From NCBI RefSeq assembly GCF_004322775.1, contig NZ_CP036403.1, forward strand, positions 3,596,001 through 3,660,000: a DNA stretch of 64,000 nt. The letters are read 5' to 3'. Of this stretch, positions 25,976 to 34,641 are shown piece by piece. The DNA is from Ornithinimicrobium sufpigmenti. Lineage in GTDB: Bacteria > Actinomycetota > Actinomycetes > Actinomycetales > Dermatophilaceae. Numbering within the stretch: the first letter of the stretch is position 1; each line of letters starts with the position of its first letter. Made by a program: the position numbers and the translations under genes. The notes beneath the pieces were generated by a model. That model had not been told where the DNA came from and did no database searches. It saw only the letters and a program-made list of their open reading frames with translations.

Positions 25976-26355
25976 CAGCGCTTGTCCTTGTCCGGGAGGA
26001 GGCGGCCGGTGACGACGCCGACCGCGGAGATGATGAGCGCACCGAGCACGGCGTCCCACCAGAAGCTCTGGACGGTGAAGTCCAGGTTGAAGACCCCGGC
26101 CAGCCACGACGTGAGCGAGAGCATGAGCGCGTTGACCACGACGAGGAACAGGCCGAGGGTGAGGACGATCAGGGGGATCGACAGGATCTGCAGGAGGGGT
26201 TTGACCACGGAGTTGACCACGCCGAAGACGAGTGAGACCAGCGCCACGGTGAGCGCCAGGTCACCGCCCTCGCCGCCGAACTGGATGCCGGGCACGACCG
26301 CGGCGGCCACCCAGAGGGCGAGCGCGTTGGCCAGGATGGTGAGCAGGAACCTCAT
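25975..26355 (-). CDS. Phage-holin-family-like membrane protein (four helices)
   Basis: A 126-residue hydrophobic protein with four predicted helices. The motif VNSVVKPLLQILSIPLIVLT identifies the widespread YvlD/phage holin family 4 group. Despite the name, these are chromosomal proteins of unknown role rather than phage lysis proteins. The ATG at 26355 is used; a GTG lies 9 bp further upstream in frame. Confidence 0.82.
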   Translation of the reverse strand: MRFLLTILANALALWVAAAVVPGIQFGGEGGDLALTVALVSLVFGVVNSVVKPLLQILSIPLIVLTLGLFLVVVNALMLSLTSWLAGVFNLDFTVQSFWWDAVLGALIISAVGVVTGRLLPDKDKR

Positions 26356-26546
26356 GACCTTCACTCTACGTCCGGCGCACGCACCGCCCGTGGCCCCCGA
26401 CGGTGCGTCCTGGCGTGACTCGTCTGCCTTTTTCTGCTGAGGTCGCGAAAGATGCAGGCCCTCAGCACGAGAACGGCAGGTGAGTCGAGGCGCGCGGGGC
26501 CGACACCCCCGGCCGACCTGGCGCGGGCCTCACTATCCTTCCGGTC

Positions 26547-27638
26547 ATGAGCGACCAGCCGTCCCCCGTCCGCCTGCGCAAAGCCCTGGAGGGTGTGCCC
26601 GCCTACACCCCCGGCAGGCCGGCCGCGCCGATCGAGGGCGTGACGTCATACAAGATCTCCTCCAACGAGAACCCCTATCCCCCGCTGCCGTCGGTGCTGG
26701 ACGCGGTGACCACGGCGGCGCAGGCGATCAACCGCTACCCGGACATGGGCGTGGTGATGCTGAGCCAGGCGCTCTCCGACCACCTCGGCGTGCCGGTGGA
26801 GCAGATCGCGACCGGGACCGGCAGCGTGGCCGTCCTGTCCCAGCTGATCGCGATCACCTGCGAGCCCGGTGACGAGGTGGTCTACGCCTGGCGCAGCTTC
26901 GAGGCCTACCCCATCGTCGTCGCCCTTTCCGGCGCACAGTCGGTGCAGGTGCCGCTCGACGCCGAGCACCGCCACGACCTCGACGCGATGGCCGCCGCGA
27001 TCACCGACCGGACCCGCCTGGTGCTGGTCTGCACCCCGAACAACCCCACCGGGCCCGCCGTGCGCGAGGACGAGCTGCGGGCGTTCCTGGCGAAGGTGCC
27101 CTCCGACGTGCTGGTGGTCATCGACGAGGCGTACCTGGAGTTCACGACCGAGGAGAGCGTCCCCGACGCCCTCGCGCTGGCCGCGGAGCACCCGAACGTC
27201 GCCGTGCTGCGCACCTTCTCCAAGGCCTACGGCCTGGCCGGGCTGCGGGTCGGGTATGCCGTCGCGCACCCCACCGTCGCCACCGCACTGCGCAAGGCCG
27301 CGACGCCGTTCGGGGTCACCGACCTGGCCCAGGAGGCGGCGATCGCGAGCCTGCGCGCGTACGACGAGCTCGAGGTGCGGGTCAAGGAGCTGGTCGGTGA
27401 GCGGGAGCGCGTCGTCTCCGCGCTGCGGGAGCAGGGCTGGGACATCCCGGACGCCCAGGGCAACTTCCTGTGGTTCCCGCTCGGCGACGAGGCGGTGCCC
27501 TTCGCCCAGGCCTGCCAGGCCCGCGGGCTGATGGTCCGCCCGTTCGCCGGCGACGGCGTCCGCTGCACCGTCGCCGAGCCCGAGGCCAACGACCGCCTCA
27601 TCAGCGTCGCCGCCGAGTGGCTCCGCACGCGCGACTGA
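26547..27638 (+). CDS. hisC: Histidinol-phosphate aminotransferase
   Basis: A 363-residue class II fold-type I PLP enzyme. The signatures are [13 protein letters not shown] at the N-terminus, CTPNNPTGP, the VIDEAYLEF strand and the Schiff-base Lys226 in [16 protein letters not shown]. In histidine synthesis it converts imidazole-acetol phosphate to histidinol phosphate; in actinobacteria close paralogues act on aromatic amino acids (phenylalanine aminotransferase). It stands alone, away from other his genes, so the aromatic role is a real alternative. A family A repeat array follows its stop directly. Confidence 0.85.
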   Translation: MSDQPSPVRLRKALEGVPAYTPGRPAAPIEGVTSYKISSNENPYPPLPSVLDAVTTAAQAINRYPDMGVVMLSQALSDHLGVPVEQIATGTGSVAVLSQLIAITCEPGDEVVYAWRSFEAYPIVVALSGAQSVQVPLDAEHRHDLDAMAAAITDRTRLVLVCTPNNPTGPAVREDELRAFLAKVPSDVLVVIDEAYLEFTTEESVPDALALAAEHPNVAVLRTFSKAYGLAGLRVGYAVAHPTVATALRKAATPFGVTDLAQEAAIASLRAYDELEVRVKELVGERERVVSALREQGWDIPDAQGNFLWFPLGDEAVPFAQACQARGLMVRPFAGDGVRCTVAEPEANDRLISVAAEWLRTRD

Positions 27639-27745
27639 CAGAACACGTCAAAAGGCCCGACAGAACACGTCAGAGGGCCCGACAGAGCACGCGGAAAGGC
27701 CCCACAGAGCACGCGGAAAGGCCCCACAGGACACGCCCGCGGACA
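27639..27745. repeat. 22-bp tandem repeat array (family A)
   Basis: Four full 22-bp units and a partial fifth on the plus strand, each with ACAGRACACG and ending in GGCCC. The first begins one base after the hisC stop. The units abut without spacers. Orientation is opposite to the arrays at 8.7 and 29.7 kb. Confidence 0.88.
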
Positions 27746-27780
27746 GGACGGGGGCGGCGGGACGGCATACCCTGGCAGGC

Positions 27781-28104
27781 ATGAACGAGGTGCAGATCGT
27801 CCACCACCCGGACCAGAAGCGCTGGGACGCGATGTGGGGGCAGGGAGACGAGGCGCGCTCTGTCGGCTTCCTGTCCTACGAGCTGCGGGACGGTGTGCTC
27901 GACATGCAGCACACCGTGGTCGACCCGGCGATGCGCGGGAACGGTCTGGGCGGACGGCTGGTCGAGGCGGGGCTGCAGCACGCGCGGGCGAAGGGACTGC
28001 AGGTGCGGCCGACGTGCCCGTTCATCCCGCCGTACATGTCGCAGCACCCCGAGCATCTCGAGCTCCTCGAAGGCGCGCCGAAGGTCGGCGAGGGCGATGG
28101 CTGA
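27781..28104 (+). CDS. Small GNAT-fold N-acetyltransferase (YjdJ-like)
   Basis: A 107-residue minimal acetyltransferase of the single-domain Acetyltransf_CG group. HTVVDPAMRGNGLGGRLVEAGL holds the acetyl-CoA pyrophosphate loop (RGNGLG) and PTCPFIPPYMSQHPE is the typical family end. The substrate is unknown. Its last codons overlap the start of the S4 gene. Confidence 0.87.
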   Translation: MNEVQIVHHPDQKRWDAMWGQGDEARSVGFLSYELRDGVLDMQHTVVDPAMRGNGLGGRLVEAGLQHARAKGLQVRPTCPFIPPYMSQHPEHLELLEGAPKVGEGDG

Positions 28105-28321
28105 CGTCGAGCAGGTCCCGATCCGCGACGCCGCGATCCGGCTGGGGCAGCTGCTCAAGCTTTCAGGCCTCGTGCCGGAAGGCTCCATGGCGCGCATGGT
28201 CATCGAGAACTCCGAGGTCACCGTGGACGGCGAGATCGTCGTCCGCCGCGGGACCCAGGTGCGGCCGGGGCAGGTCGTGGAGTATGCCGGGCAGCGCGTC
28301 ACCCCGGTGCACGAGGGCTGA
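28097..28321 (+). CDS. S4-domain RNA-binding protein (YaaA/YbcJ-like)
   Basis: A 74-residue protein composed almost only of an S4 RNA-binding domain: IRLGQLLKLSGLVPEGSMAR, then NSEVTVDGEIVVRRGTQVRPG. These small proteins bind structured RNA, probably rRNA. The ATG at 28097 overlaps the acetyltransferase gene by 8 bp. Confidence 0.88.
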   Translation: MADVEQVPIRDAAIRLGQLLKLSGLVPEGSMARMVIENSEVTVDGEIVVRRGTQVRPGQVVEYAGQRVTPVHEG

Positions 28322-28381
28322 GCGCGCCAGGGTTGTCATGGCGCGTTCCGCGGAACGTTTGCCGGATGGGATCATGGGTAG

Positions 28382-29191
28382 ATGCAGACTCCACCCGTCG
28401 CCCTGACGATCGCGGGCTCCGAGGCCACCGGTGGTGCCGGGGCCCAGGCCGACCTCAAGACCTTCCAGCAGCACGGTGTCTTCGGCACCATCGCCCTGAC
28501 CTGCATCGTGTCCTTCGACCCCAGGGCCGACTGGGGGCACCGGTTCGTGCCGGTCGACCCGCAGGTCATCGCCGACCAGCTCGAGGTCATCACCACCACC
28601 TACGGCCCCGAGCAGCTCGAGGTCGCCAAGATCGGCATGCTCGGCACCCCCGCCACGATCGAGACCGTCGCCGGCGCCCTGCGTCAGCGCAACTTCGGCC
28701 ACGTCGTGCTGGACCCGGTCCTGATTTGCAAGGGGCAGGAGCCCGGTGCCGCACTCGACACCGACCGCGCGCTGAAGGCGCAGGTGCTGCCGCTGGCCAC
28801 CTTCGTCACGCCGAACCACTTCGAGTCGATGTCGCTGTCCGGGATGGACACCATCGAGACGGTCGAGCAGCTGACCGAGGCGGCCCAGCGCATCCACGAG
28901 GCCAGTGGCGCGGTCGTCCTCGCCAAGGGCGGCGTGCACCTGCCCGGCGACGACGCGGTCGACGTCTACGTCGACTCCGAGCGCACCGAGATCCTGTCCG
29001 CGCCCAAGATCGGCGACGGAGCCCAGGTTGCCGGCGCCGGCTGCACCCTCGCCGCCGCCGTCGCGGCCCAGCTCGCGCTCGGCGCGACCCCGTTGGAGGC
29101 AGCCAGGTCCGCGAAGGAGTTCGTCACCCGGGGCATCCAGGAGCGCCTGGCCAGCAACGCCCCGTTCGACGTGGTGTGGCAGGGCGCCTGA
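28382..29191 (+). CDS. Pyridoxal/pyridoxine kinase or hydroxymethylpyrimidine kinase (ribokinase fold)
   Basis: A 269-residue ThiD/PdxK-type kinase. [22 protein letters not shown] opens the fold and binds substrate. [12 protein letters not shown] and [11 protein letters not shown] follow, and [19 protein letters not shown] forms the anion hole and holds the catalytic region. The Bacillus-type pyridoxine kinases share this look with ThiD, so the substrate (vitamin B6 versus HMP) is not settled. There is no TPP riboswitch upstream, and no thi genes are adjacent. Confidence 0.8.
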   Translation: MQTPPVALTIAGSEATGGAGAQADLKTFQQHGVFGTIALTCIVSFDPRADWGHRFVPVDPQVIADQLEVITTTYGPEQLEVAKIGMLGTPATIETVAGALRQRNFGHVVLDPVLICKGQEPGAALDTDRALKAQVLPLATFVTPNHFESMSLSGMDTIETVEQLTEAAQRIHEASGAVVLAKGGVHLPGDDAVDVYVDSERTEILSAPKIGDGAQVAGAGCTLAAAVAAQLALGATPLEAARSAKEFVTRGIQERLASNAPFDVVWQGA

Positions 29192-29235
29192 CCGGTAGCC
29201 GCAGCCACGCGGCCGAAGTGCGGTAGAAACGGAGT

Positions 29236-29634
29236 ATGTCGCTCTCCCACGGCTCGACCGCAGTTGTCGAGGGGTCGCTGCCCAAGGGCCTACCGATCAT
29301 GCTGCTCGGTGGTGTGCTGGCGTGGGTCGCGGGGCAGGCCTGGAGTGGACGCGGCGATGCCGCGCTGGTCTTCCAGCTGGTGATGGTCTTCGGCACCCTG
29401 GCCACGGTGTCGGTCCCGGCACAGCTCGTCGCGGGACCTCGGGCCAAGCCCTGGTTGATGGCCACCATGGGTGCCTGTGGCCTGGGGGTGCCGTGGCTCT
29501 TCGGGCTCGCGGTCGAGCGCGAGGGTCAGGATGTCGTGCTGCAGACGGCGCTCGTCACCCTCGCCGCCTGGATCCTGGTGTATGCCGTGACCTGGGCGAC
29601 CCGCCGCGTCCTGCGGGAGAGCCTGCGCGCATAG
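29236..29634 (+). CDS. Small four-helix membrane protein of unknown function
   Basis: A 132-residue hydrophobic protein with predicted helices at about 17-35, 42-67, 73-93 and 101-124 and few charges between them. I do not recognise the family. A family A repeat array begins about 15 bp after its stop. Confidence 0.6.
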   Translation: MSLSHGSTAVVEGSLPKGLPIMLLGGVLAWVAGQAWSGRGDAALVFQLVMVFGTLATVSVPAQLVAGPRAKPWLMATMGACGLGVPWLFGLAVEREGQDVVLQTALVTLAAWILVYAVTWATRRVLRESLRA

Positions 29635-29649
29635 GCCCGCACGAGCCTC

Positions 29650-29737
29650 GCCGCGTGTCCTGTGGGGCTCTTTGGCGTGTCCTGTCGGGCTCTTCCCCGT
29701 GTCCTGTGGGGCTCTTTGGCGTGTCCTGTCGGCGAGG
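29650..29737. repeat. 22-bp tandem repeat array (family A)
   Basis: Three full units and a partial fourth, read on the minus strand, with the core ACAGGACACG at a 22-bp period. It lies between the convergent membrane protein and CPBP genes. Confidence 0.88.
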
Positions 29738-29760
29738 GTCGGGGTCCGGGTCGAGCGGGC

Positions 29761-30585
29761 TCAGAGCCAGGTGACGTGGTCGGCGAGGGCGGCGTAGCCG
29801 ACGAACGCCACCACGTCGAGGAGGGTGTGCGCGATGACCAGGGGCATCACCCGTCTGGTCCGGGTGTAGACCCAGCCGAGGAAGATGCCCATGACGATGT
29901 TGCCGACGAACCCGCCGAAGCCCTGGTAGAGGTGGTACGTCCCGCGGATGAGCGCCGACGTCAGGATGATCGTCCACATCGACCAGCCGGCCTGGGCCCA
30001 CCGGGTGAAGAGGTAGCCCACCATCAGCACCTCCTCCAGCACCGCGTTCTGGATCGAGGCGAGGATCAGCACCGGCACGGCCCACCAGATGGAGGGCAGG
30101 TTGGCCGCGGCGATGGTGGTGTTGAGGCCGAGCTCCCGCGCGGCGACATACAACCCCAGACCGGGGATGCCGATCATCGCGGCGAGCAGGGCCCCGAGCA
30201 GCAGGTCGCGGCCGGGCCGGGCGAGGTCGAAGCCGAGCAACCGCGTCGGCTGGCGCAGCTCACGCGCCAGCAGGTGCAGCGCCAGCGCGACCGGCACCAG
30301 CGCGATCGCGATGCCGGCCAGCTGGTACGCCAGGTCCAGCCACGGCTGGTCCGGCGCGGAGCTGGTGTTCATGCGCGTGGTCTGCGCCGAGAGCGGCGCC
30401 TCCCTGGTCAGCTTGCGCAGGATGCTCAGCACCGCCCAGATCGCGGACGCCCCCAGGCTCACGCCGAGCACGAGGACGGTCTCGGTCAGCAGGGTGCGGC
30501 GCGGCAGCGGGCTCACCGCCACCGCCAGGGTCCGCATCATCGGGGTCGTTCCCGGTGCATCCACCCCGGTCCGCGCAGCCGTCAT
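29761..30585 (-). CDS. CPBP-family intramembrane metalloprotease (CAAX-like)
   Basis: A 274-residue protein with about seven membrane helices. The conserved Glu pair is in IQNAVLEEVLMVGYLFTRW, the histidines in IRGTYHLYQGFGGF and in the helix ending VIAHTLLDVV. This order defines the CPBP/ABI family. The arginine that usually follows the Glu pair is further away than normal, at TRW. These proteases cut membrane substrates or mature peptides; the target is unknown. The start is ATG 30585, or GTG 30591. Confidence 0.82.
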   Translation of the reverse strand: MTAARTGVDAPGTTPMMRTLAVAVSPLPRRTLLTETVLVLGVSLGASAIWAVLSILRKLTREAPLSAQTTRMNTSSAPDQPWLDLAYQLAGIAIALVPVALALHLLARELRQPTRLLGFDLARPGRDLLLGALLAAMIGIPGLGLYVAARELGLNTTIAAANLPSIWWAVPVLILASIQNAVLEEVLMVGYLFTRWAQAGWSMWTIILTSALIRGTYHLYQGFGGFVGNIVMGIFLGWVYTRTRRVMPLVIAHTLLDVVAFVGYAALADHVTWL

Positions 30586-30659
30586 GGTCACACGGTATGG
30601 GGCGTGCGAGAACGGGGGGCGCTCAGGGAACGAGGGAGCCGCACGGTCGGAGGGTCGAC

Positions 30660-31325
30660 TCAGTCGTCCCAGTCGTCGTCATCATCGTCGTCGTCCCAGT
30701 CATCGTCCTCGTCATCATCGTCGTCGCAGTCCCACTCCCACCCGTCGTCGTCGTCCCACTCCCAGCACTCGCCGGGCGAACCACCGGGATTGGGGGCGGG
30801 CTGGACCGGGACGGGCTGTACTGGGGCCGGCTGGACCGGAGCAGGATGAGGAGCCGGCTTGGGCGCGGTGTTCTGCTCCTCCTGCCGCGCCTTCTCCGCA
30901 GCGGCCTTCTCAGCAGCATCCTTCTCAGCAGCATCCTTCTCGGCAGCCGCCTCGTCAGCGGCGGCACGAAGGTCCTCGGAGAGGGTCTGGCCGCCGACGC
31001 GGATCCCGTCGAACACGCCTCGCAGCGAACTGACCGTGGCCGCCATGACCTTGTCGTCGATCTCGTCGGCCGCGTCCAGCTGCTCGTCGGCAGCCTGGCT
31101 CGCCTCGGCCGAGGCGTCCTGGGCGGCCGCGTCGGCGGCCCGACCAGCTGTCCCGGGAGCCTCGTCACCGGGCGACTGGGCCGCGGAGACTGCGTCCGGG
31201 TCGACCTCCGACACGACGACGACACCGGCCGTGTCCTGGATGGCGTCGCTGGTCGCATCGAGCCACAGCCACACGCCGAACAGACCGACGAGGACCAGGG
31301 CGAGAGCGGACGCGAGAGCCTTCAT
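30660..31325 (-). CDS. Membrane-anchored protein with Asp/Trp-rich C-terminal tail
   Basis: A 221-residue protein. A single N-terminal hydrophobic segment (about 4-23) could be a signal anchor. An Ala/Asp/Glu-rich helical domain follows, with tandem AAEKDAAEKDAAEK, and then a Pro/Val/Gln repeat (PAPVQPAPVQPVPVQPAP). The last 35 residues are mainly Asp with regularly placed Trp (DDDGWEWDCDDDDDEDD). The tail could bind Ca2+ or other cations at the cell surface. Family unknown. A site resembling the operator of the glycan operon lies 36 bp upstream. Confidence 0.65.
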   Translation of the reverse strand: MKALASALALVLVGLFGVWLWLDATSDAIQDTAGVVVVSEVDPDAVSAAQSPGDEAPGTAGRAADAAAQDASAEASQAADEQLDAADEIDDKVMAATVSSLRGVFDGIRVGGQTLSEDLRAAADEAAAEKDAAEKDAAEKAAAEKARQEEQNTAPKPAPHPAPVQPAPVQPVPVQPAPNPGGSPGECWEWDDDDGWEWDCDDDDDEDDDWDDDDDDDDWDD

Positions 31326-31360
31326 GAGGCACATCCTGCCTGCGCGGAAGGAGACCTCCG

Positions 31361-31386
31361 TGAGAGCTTCATGAGAACTCTCTCAT
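31361..31386. promoter_or_regulatory. Direct-repeat operator candidate upstream of the Asp-rich protein gene
   Basis: TGAGA occurs at 31361 and 31372, an 11-bp spacing, and ATGAGAACTCTCTCAT (31371-31386) contains an inverted repeat. The 16-mer differs by one base from ATGAGAGCTCTCTCAT at 43124-43139 upstream of the glycan operon. Spacing by one helical turn is typical of OmpR/PhoB-type response regulators. Confidence 0.5.
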
Positions 31387-31403
31387 TCTGGGCCGGACAC
31401 GGC

Positions 31404-31435
31404 GCAGGGCCGGGGAAGAAGCTCCCCGGCCCTGC
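31404..31435 (-). terminator. Strong hairpin after the M14 carboxypeptidase gene
   Basis: GCAGGGCCGGGGA (31404-31416) pairs perfectly with TCCCCGGCCCTGC (31423-31435), a 13-bp stem with a 6-base loop. It sits 25 bp beyond the carboxypeptidase stop on the minus strand. There is no T-tract, which is common for terminators in such GC-rich genomes. Confidence 0.7.
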
Positions 31436-31460
31436 ACGTGTTCGTGTCCGTCAACGACGG

Positions 31461-34400
31461 TCAGCGACCTCCGAGGATGCCCTCGAGCGCCTCGACGACG
31501 TCGTCCGAGAGGGCACCGTCGCCACCGAGCACGTAGGCGTGCTCGGTCTCCTCGTTGTCCTCCAGCCAGTCCGTGGTCGCGTCGGCCAGCTCGGCCGTGC
31601 GGCTGAGCAGGATGAGCTGACCCAGGGTGCCGCCCGGCAGAGCGTCGACCATGTTGGTCGCGATGCCGGAGGCGACGGCCACCGAGCTGCTGTCCATGCC
31701 CTCGGCGACGTAGTGGTCCGCGACCGCGGTGGCGGTGTGCCACCGGTCCTTGCCCGAGAGCCGGGTGGGGTCGGGCAGCTCGCCCATGACCTCGTCGTTG
31801 ACCGCACCGTCGCCACCGACGACGATCGAGGAGTCGTAGTCCTCGAGGGCCTCAGCGGTGACGCCGGGCACGCTGTCCTGGCGGACCAGCAGAACCGGGG
31901 TGTTGGTGGCGGCCGCCGGGCCGGAGACCGCCAGCGCGTCCACCAGGTTGCCCTGGCGGCCGGAGGCCACGATGACCTCGTCGGTGTCGGCGCCCATGTG
32001 CTCGGCGACGGCGACTGCGGTGCCGTACCGGTTCGCACCGGAGACCCGCTCGACCTCGATGTCCATGGCCTCGAGGGCCTCGACGACGTCCTCGCTGACG
32101 GCACCCTCACCGCCGACGACGACGACCTCGGTGACACCGCGGTCGGTGAGGTCGTCCGCGGTCGCGCCGGACAGACGGCTGCTGTTGGTCAGCAGGACCG
32201 GAGCCTCGAGAGCTGCACCGAGCGGTGCGGCGACGAGGCCGTCGACCATGCTGGCGTCCGGGCCGCCGACCAGCACCGCAGTGGTGCTGTCCGGGTAGGC
32301 CTCCTGGCCGATGGCGACCGCGGTCTCGTAACGGGTCCCGCCAGAGAGCCGGGTGACGTCCTCGCGCTCGGGCGCCGCGTCCGCGGCGATCTTGACCAGC
32401 TCGACCAGCCCGGCCGCATACTCCTGCGACTCGGGGTGGGCCTCCTCGAACGGCGGCTGGAAGCCGACGCCTTCCCAGCGCTCCGTCTCCGGGTTCCACA
32501 GGTCGTTGCCGACCTCGAAGTTGTACGCGACGATGTCGTGCACGTAGTACATGTGGTCGGCCGAGTTGCCGCCGGCGCTGTAGAGGGTGTCGATGATCGG
32601 GCCGGTGTTGGCCGGCCAGGTGACGGTGCCCCGGTGCTGGCTGATCGCCGCGATGATCCGCTGGGAGGCGTCGAAGAACATCTCCAGGTCCTCCGCCGGG
32701 GGCATCGGCAGCGGCTCACGACCGGGCATCTTGTAGGCGCCCGGGCTCCACATGAAGTAGCCGCCGTAGCTGTGCACGTTCATCGAGTGGGTGATGTTGT
32801 CGTACGTGTCCGCGATCCAGGCGGTGTTCTTCGCCTCGGGCTCGGACAGCTCCTCGGGGCCGGCGTAGCTGCCCGAGAGGCAGTTCTCCGAGCCGCCGAC
32901 ATATCCGTCGTGGACGGACCCGACCGTGAAGTTGCGGTTGAGGTCGACGCCCCACTGGTCCTGACGCCGCGGGTCGCGGTCGGCGCCGTCGCAGTGGTTG
33001 CTGAGGTTCTTGCGCTGGAAGTTGTAGTCGTAGAAGGAGTAGTTGGCGCCGTCCGGGTTGACGACGGGCACCACGAAGATCTCGACCGTGTCCAGCAGCT
33101 CCGCCGTCTCCTCGTCGGTGGCGGCGTTGGCCAGCATCCGCTCGGCGAACTCCATCGTCGCCAGCGGGGTGACCCACTCGCGGGCGTGCTCCTGGCTGTA
33201 GGCCAGGACACCGGGGACGGACCCGTCGCGGTGCTCGCCGATGCGCATCATCCGCACCGTCTGGCCCTCGGAGTTGAGGTGCGAGGCGTCCAGCCCGTCG
33301 TCCAGGGTGACGGACTCCACGGCCGGCATGGTGGCCGAGCCGTCGGTGATCACGTTGGCGCGGAAGGTCTCCTCGAACTCCTCGTTGATGTATGCGGCCA
33401 CCTCCTCGACCGTGCTGGTCACCGCGCCCTCGGCGTCGGTGGCCAGGGAGATCGTCAGGGTGCCGTCCTCGTAGGTGCCGCTGAGCTCCTGGCTCGCCGC
33501 ACCCGGGTCGGCGATGACGACCTCGGTCCCGTTCATCCCGTCGGTGCCGTAGGCGACCGACTCCACGGCCAGCGCGGCGGTGGCGGGGTCGCCGACCAGC
33601 CCCATGGCCGGGCGGCGGTAGCCCCGTGAGTCGTGCGGCAGCTCGACCACGTCGACCAGGTCGGGGTACTGCGCGGCGAGCCGGTCGATGCGCTCGCTGA
33701 TCTCCGCCGGCGTCATGTACTGGTCGATGAAGTCCTGCTGGTAGCCCTCGGGGAGCTCCGGCACGTCGGCGCCGGGCCAGGGGGCGGGCTCGGCGGTGGC
33801 GGTGCCGCCCTCGCTGGAGGTGACGGTCAGGCTGACCGGGGCCGACGGCATCGGCTCCGGCTGGTGGTAGTGGAACATGTACTGCCCGGCGTCGAAGTAG
33901 CGGACCAGCGGGAAGCTGCCGCTCTCGCCTCCCTCGGCCACCCACTCGACGGTGAGCTGCACGTCCGGGTCCTCGGTGGCCGAGGTCGACACCTGCACCT
34001 GCAGGAAGGTCTCGCCCTTGGACTCCCACCAGTAGGCGTGGTCGACGACCAGGACGTCCGCGAGCACGCGGCGGCCCTCGATGGTCTGCATGGTCATCCC
34101 GGCCTGGTGCCGCCGCTCGGCCTGAGCCCGGCTGGCCTCGAAGTTCGCGGTGCCCTCGCCTTCGCGCTGGATCACCTGCAGGAGGGTGGCGCCGTCGGCC
34201 TGCAGCGCCGCGAGCTCTGCGCCGGTGAGGACGAGGTCAGCCATCACCCGGTCGCCGCGGACGTCGGGGCCGGAGGCGGGCACACCGGCCAGGTCGGCGC
34301 CGTCGGCGACGAGCTGCTCGAGCATCTGCCGGTCCGGCAGCTGGAGACGGACCAGGGCCGTCTCCTCCGCCGCCAGGTTGGCCTCGACGGAGGCGGCGGG

Positions 34401-34493
34401 AGGATCTGAGTCACCAGGCGCCGCGGCGGCGGTGACCGTGCCAGCGAGCACCAGCGCTGCTGACAAGGTGGTGGCAAGGGTTCTACGCGACAT
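31461..34493 (-). CDS. Secreted M14 zinc carboxypeptidase with three cell-wall-binding repeat 2 domains
   Basis: A 1010-residue exported protein. A signal peptide (about 1-25, ending TAAAAP) and a roughly 230-residue N-terminal region precede the M14 peptidase domain. That domain shows the zinc ligands HAREW (His, Glu) and NVHSYGG (His), the substrate-binding GVDLNRNF and the catalytic Glu in AYNFEVGND. Three CWB2 repeats follow from about 725 (VTRLSGGTRYETAVAIG, VERVSGANRYGTAVAVA, PTRLSGKDRWHTATAVA), which should hold it to the wall through anionic polymers. It probably trims peptides outside the cell. AAAGGAG precedes the ATG at 34493. Confidence 0.92.
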   Translation of the reverse strand: MSRRTLATTLSAALVLAGTVTAAAAPGDSDPPAASVEANLAAEETALVRLQLPDRQMLEQLVADGADLAGVPASGPDVRGDRVMADLVLTGAELAALQADGATLLQVIQREGEGTANFEASRAQAERRHQAGMTMQTIEGRRVLADVLVVDHAYWWESKGETFLQVQVSTSATEDPDVQLTVEWVAEGGESGSFPLVRYFDAGQYMFHYHQPEPMPSAPVSLTVTSSEGGTATAEPAPWPGADVPELPEGYQQDFIDQYMTPAEISERIDRLAAQYPDLVDVVELPHDSRGYRRPAMGLVGDPATAALAVESVAYGTDGMNGTEVVIADPGAASQELSGTYEDGTLTISLATDAEGAVTSTVEEVAAYINEEFEETFRANVITDGSATMPAVESVTLDDGLDASHLNSEGQTVRMMRIGEHRDGSVPGVLAYSQEHAREWVTPLATMEFAERMLANAATDEETAELLDTVEIFVVPVVNPDGANYSFYDYNFQRKNLSNHCDGADRDPRRQDQWGVDLNRNFTVGSVHDGYVGGSENCLSGSYAGPEELSEPEAKNTAWIADTYDNITHSMNVHSYGGYFMWSPGAYKMPGREPLPMPPAEDLEMFFDASQRIIAAISQHRGTVTWPANTGPIIDTLYSAGGNSADHMYYVHDIVAYNFEVGNDLWNPETERWEGVGFQPPFEEAHPESQEYAAGLVELVKIAADAAPEREDVTRLSGGTRYETAVAIGQEAYPDSTTAVLVGGPDASMVDGLVAAPLGAALEAPVLLTNSSRLSGATADDLTDRGVTEVVVVGGEGAVSEDVVEALEAMDIEVERVSGANRYGTAVAVAEHMGADTDEVIVASGRQGNLVDALAVSGPAAATNTPVLLVRQDSVPGVTAEALEDYDSSIVVGGDGAVNDEVMGELPDPTRLSGKDRWHTATAVADHYVAEGMDSSSVAVASGIATNMVDALPGGTLGQLILLSRTAELADATTDWLEDNEETEHAYVLGGDGALSDDVVEALEGILGGR

Positions 34494-34641
34494 TGCGCTC
34501 CTTTGGAGATGGCCGCCCGTGGGTGAGATCTGATGGGACTGGACGTCGGTCGGGCGGGTGCTCCCCATCCTCATCCCACCGGACCCCTACGTCAAGCATT
34601 TCTTAAGCGGATCTCCAGACCGTCGGCGAGCCCGGGACGCC

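Noticed and set aside
25975..26355. Prophage evidence from the holin-family gene
   Set aside because: This family is a chromosomal membrane protein group; no other phage gene is near.
26435..26467. TGCTGAGG/CCTCAGCA hairpin upstream of hisC as a terminator
   Set aside because: The T-rich stretch lies before, not after, the stem in either direction, and there is no upstream gene reading toward it on the plus strand; kept only as a weak inverted repeat.
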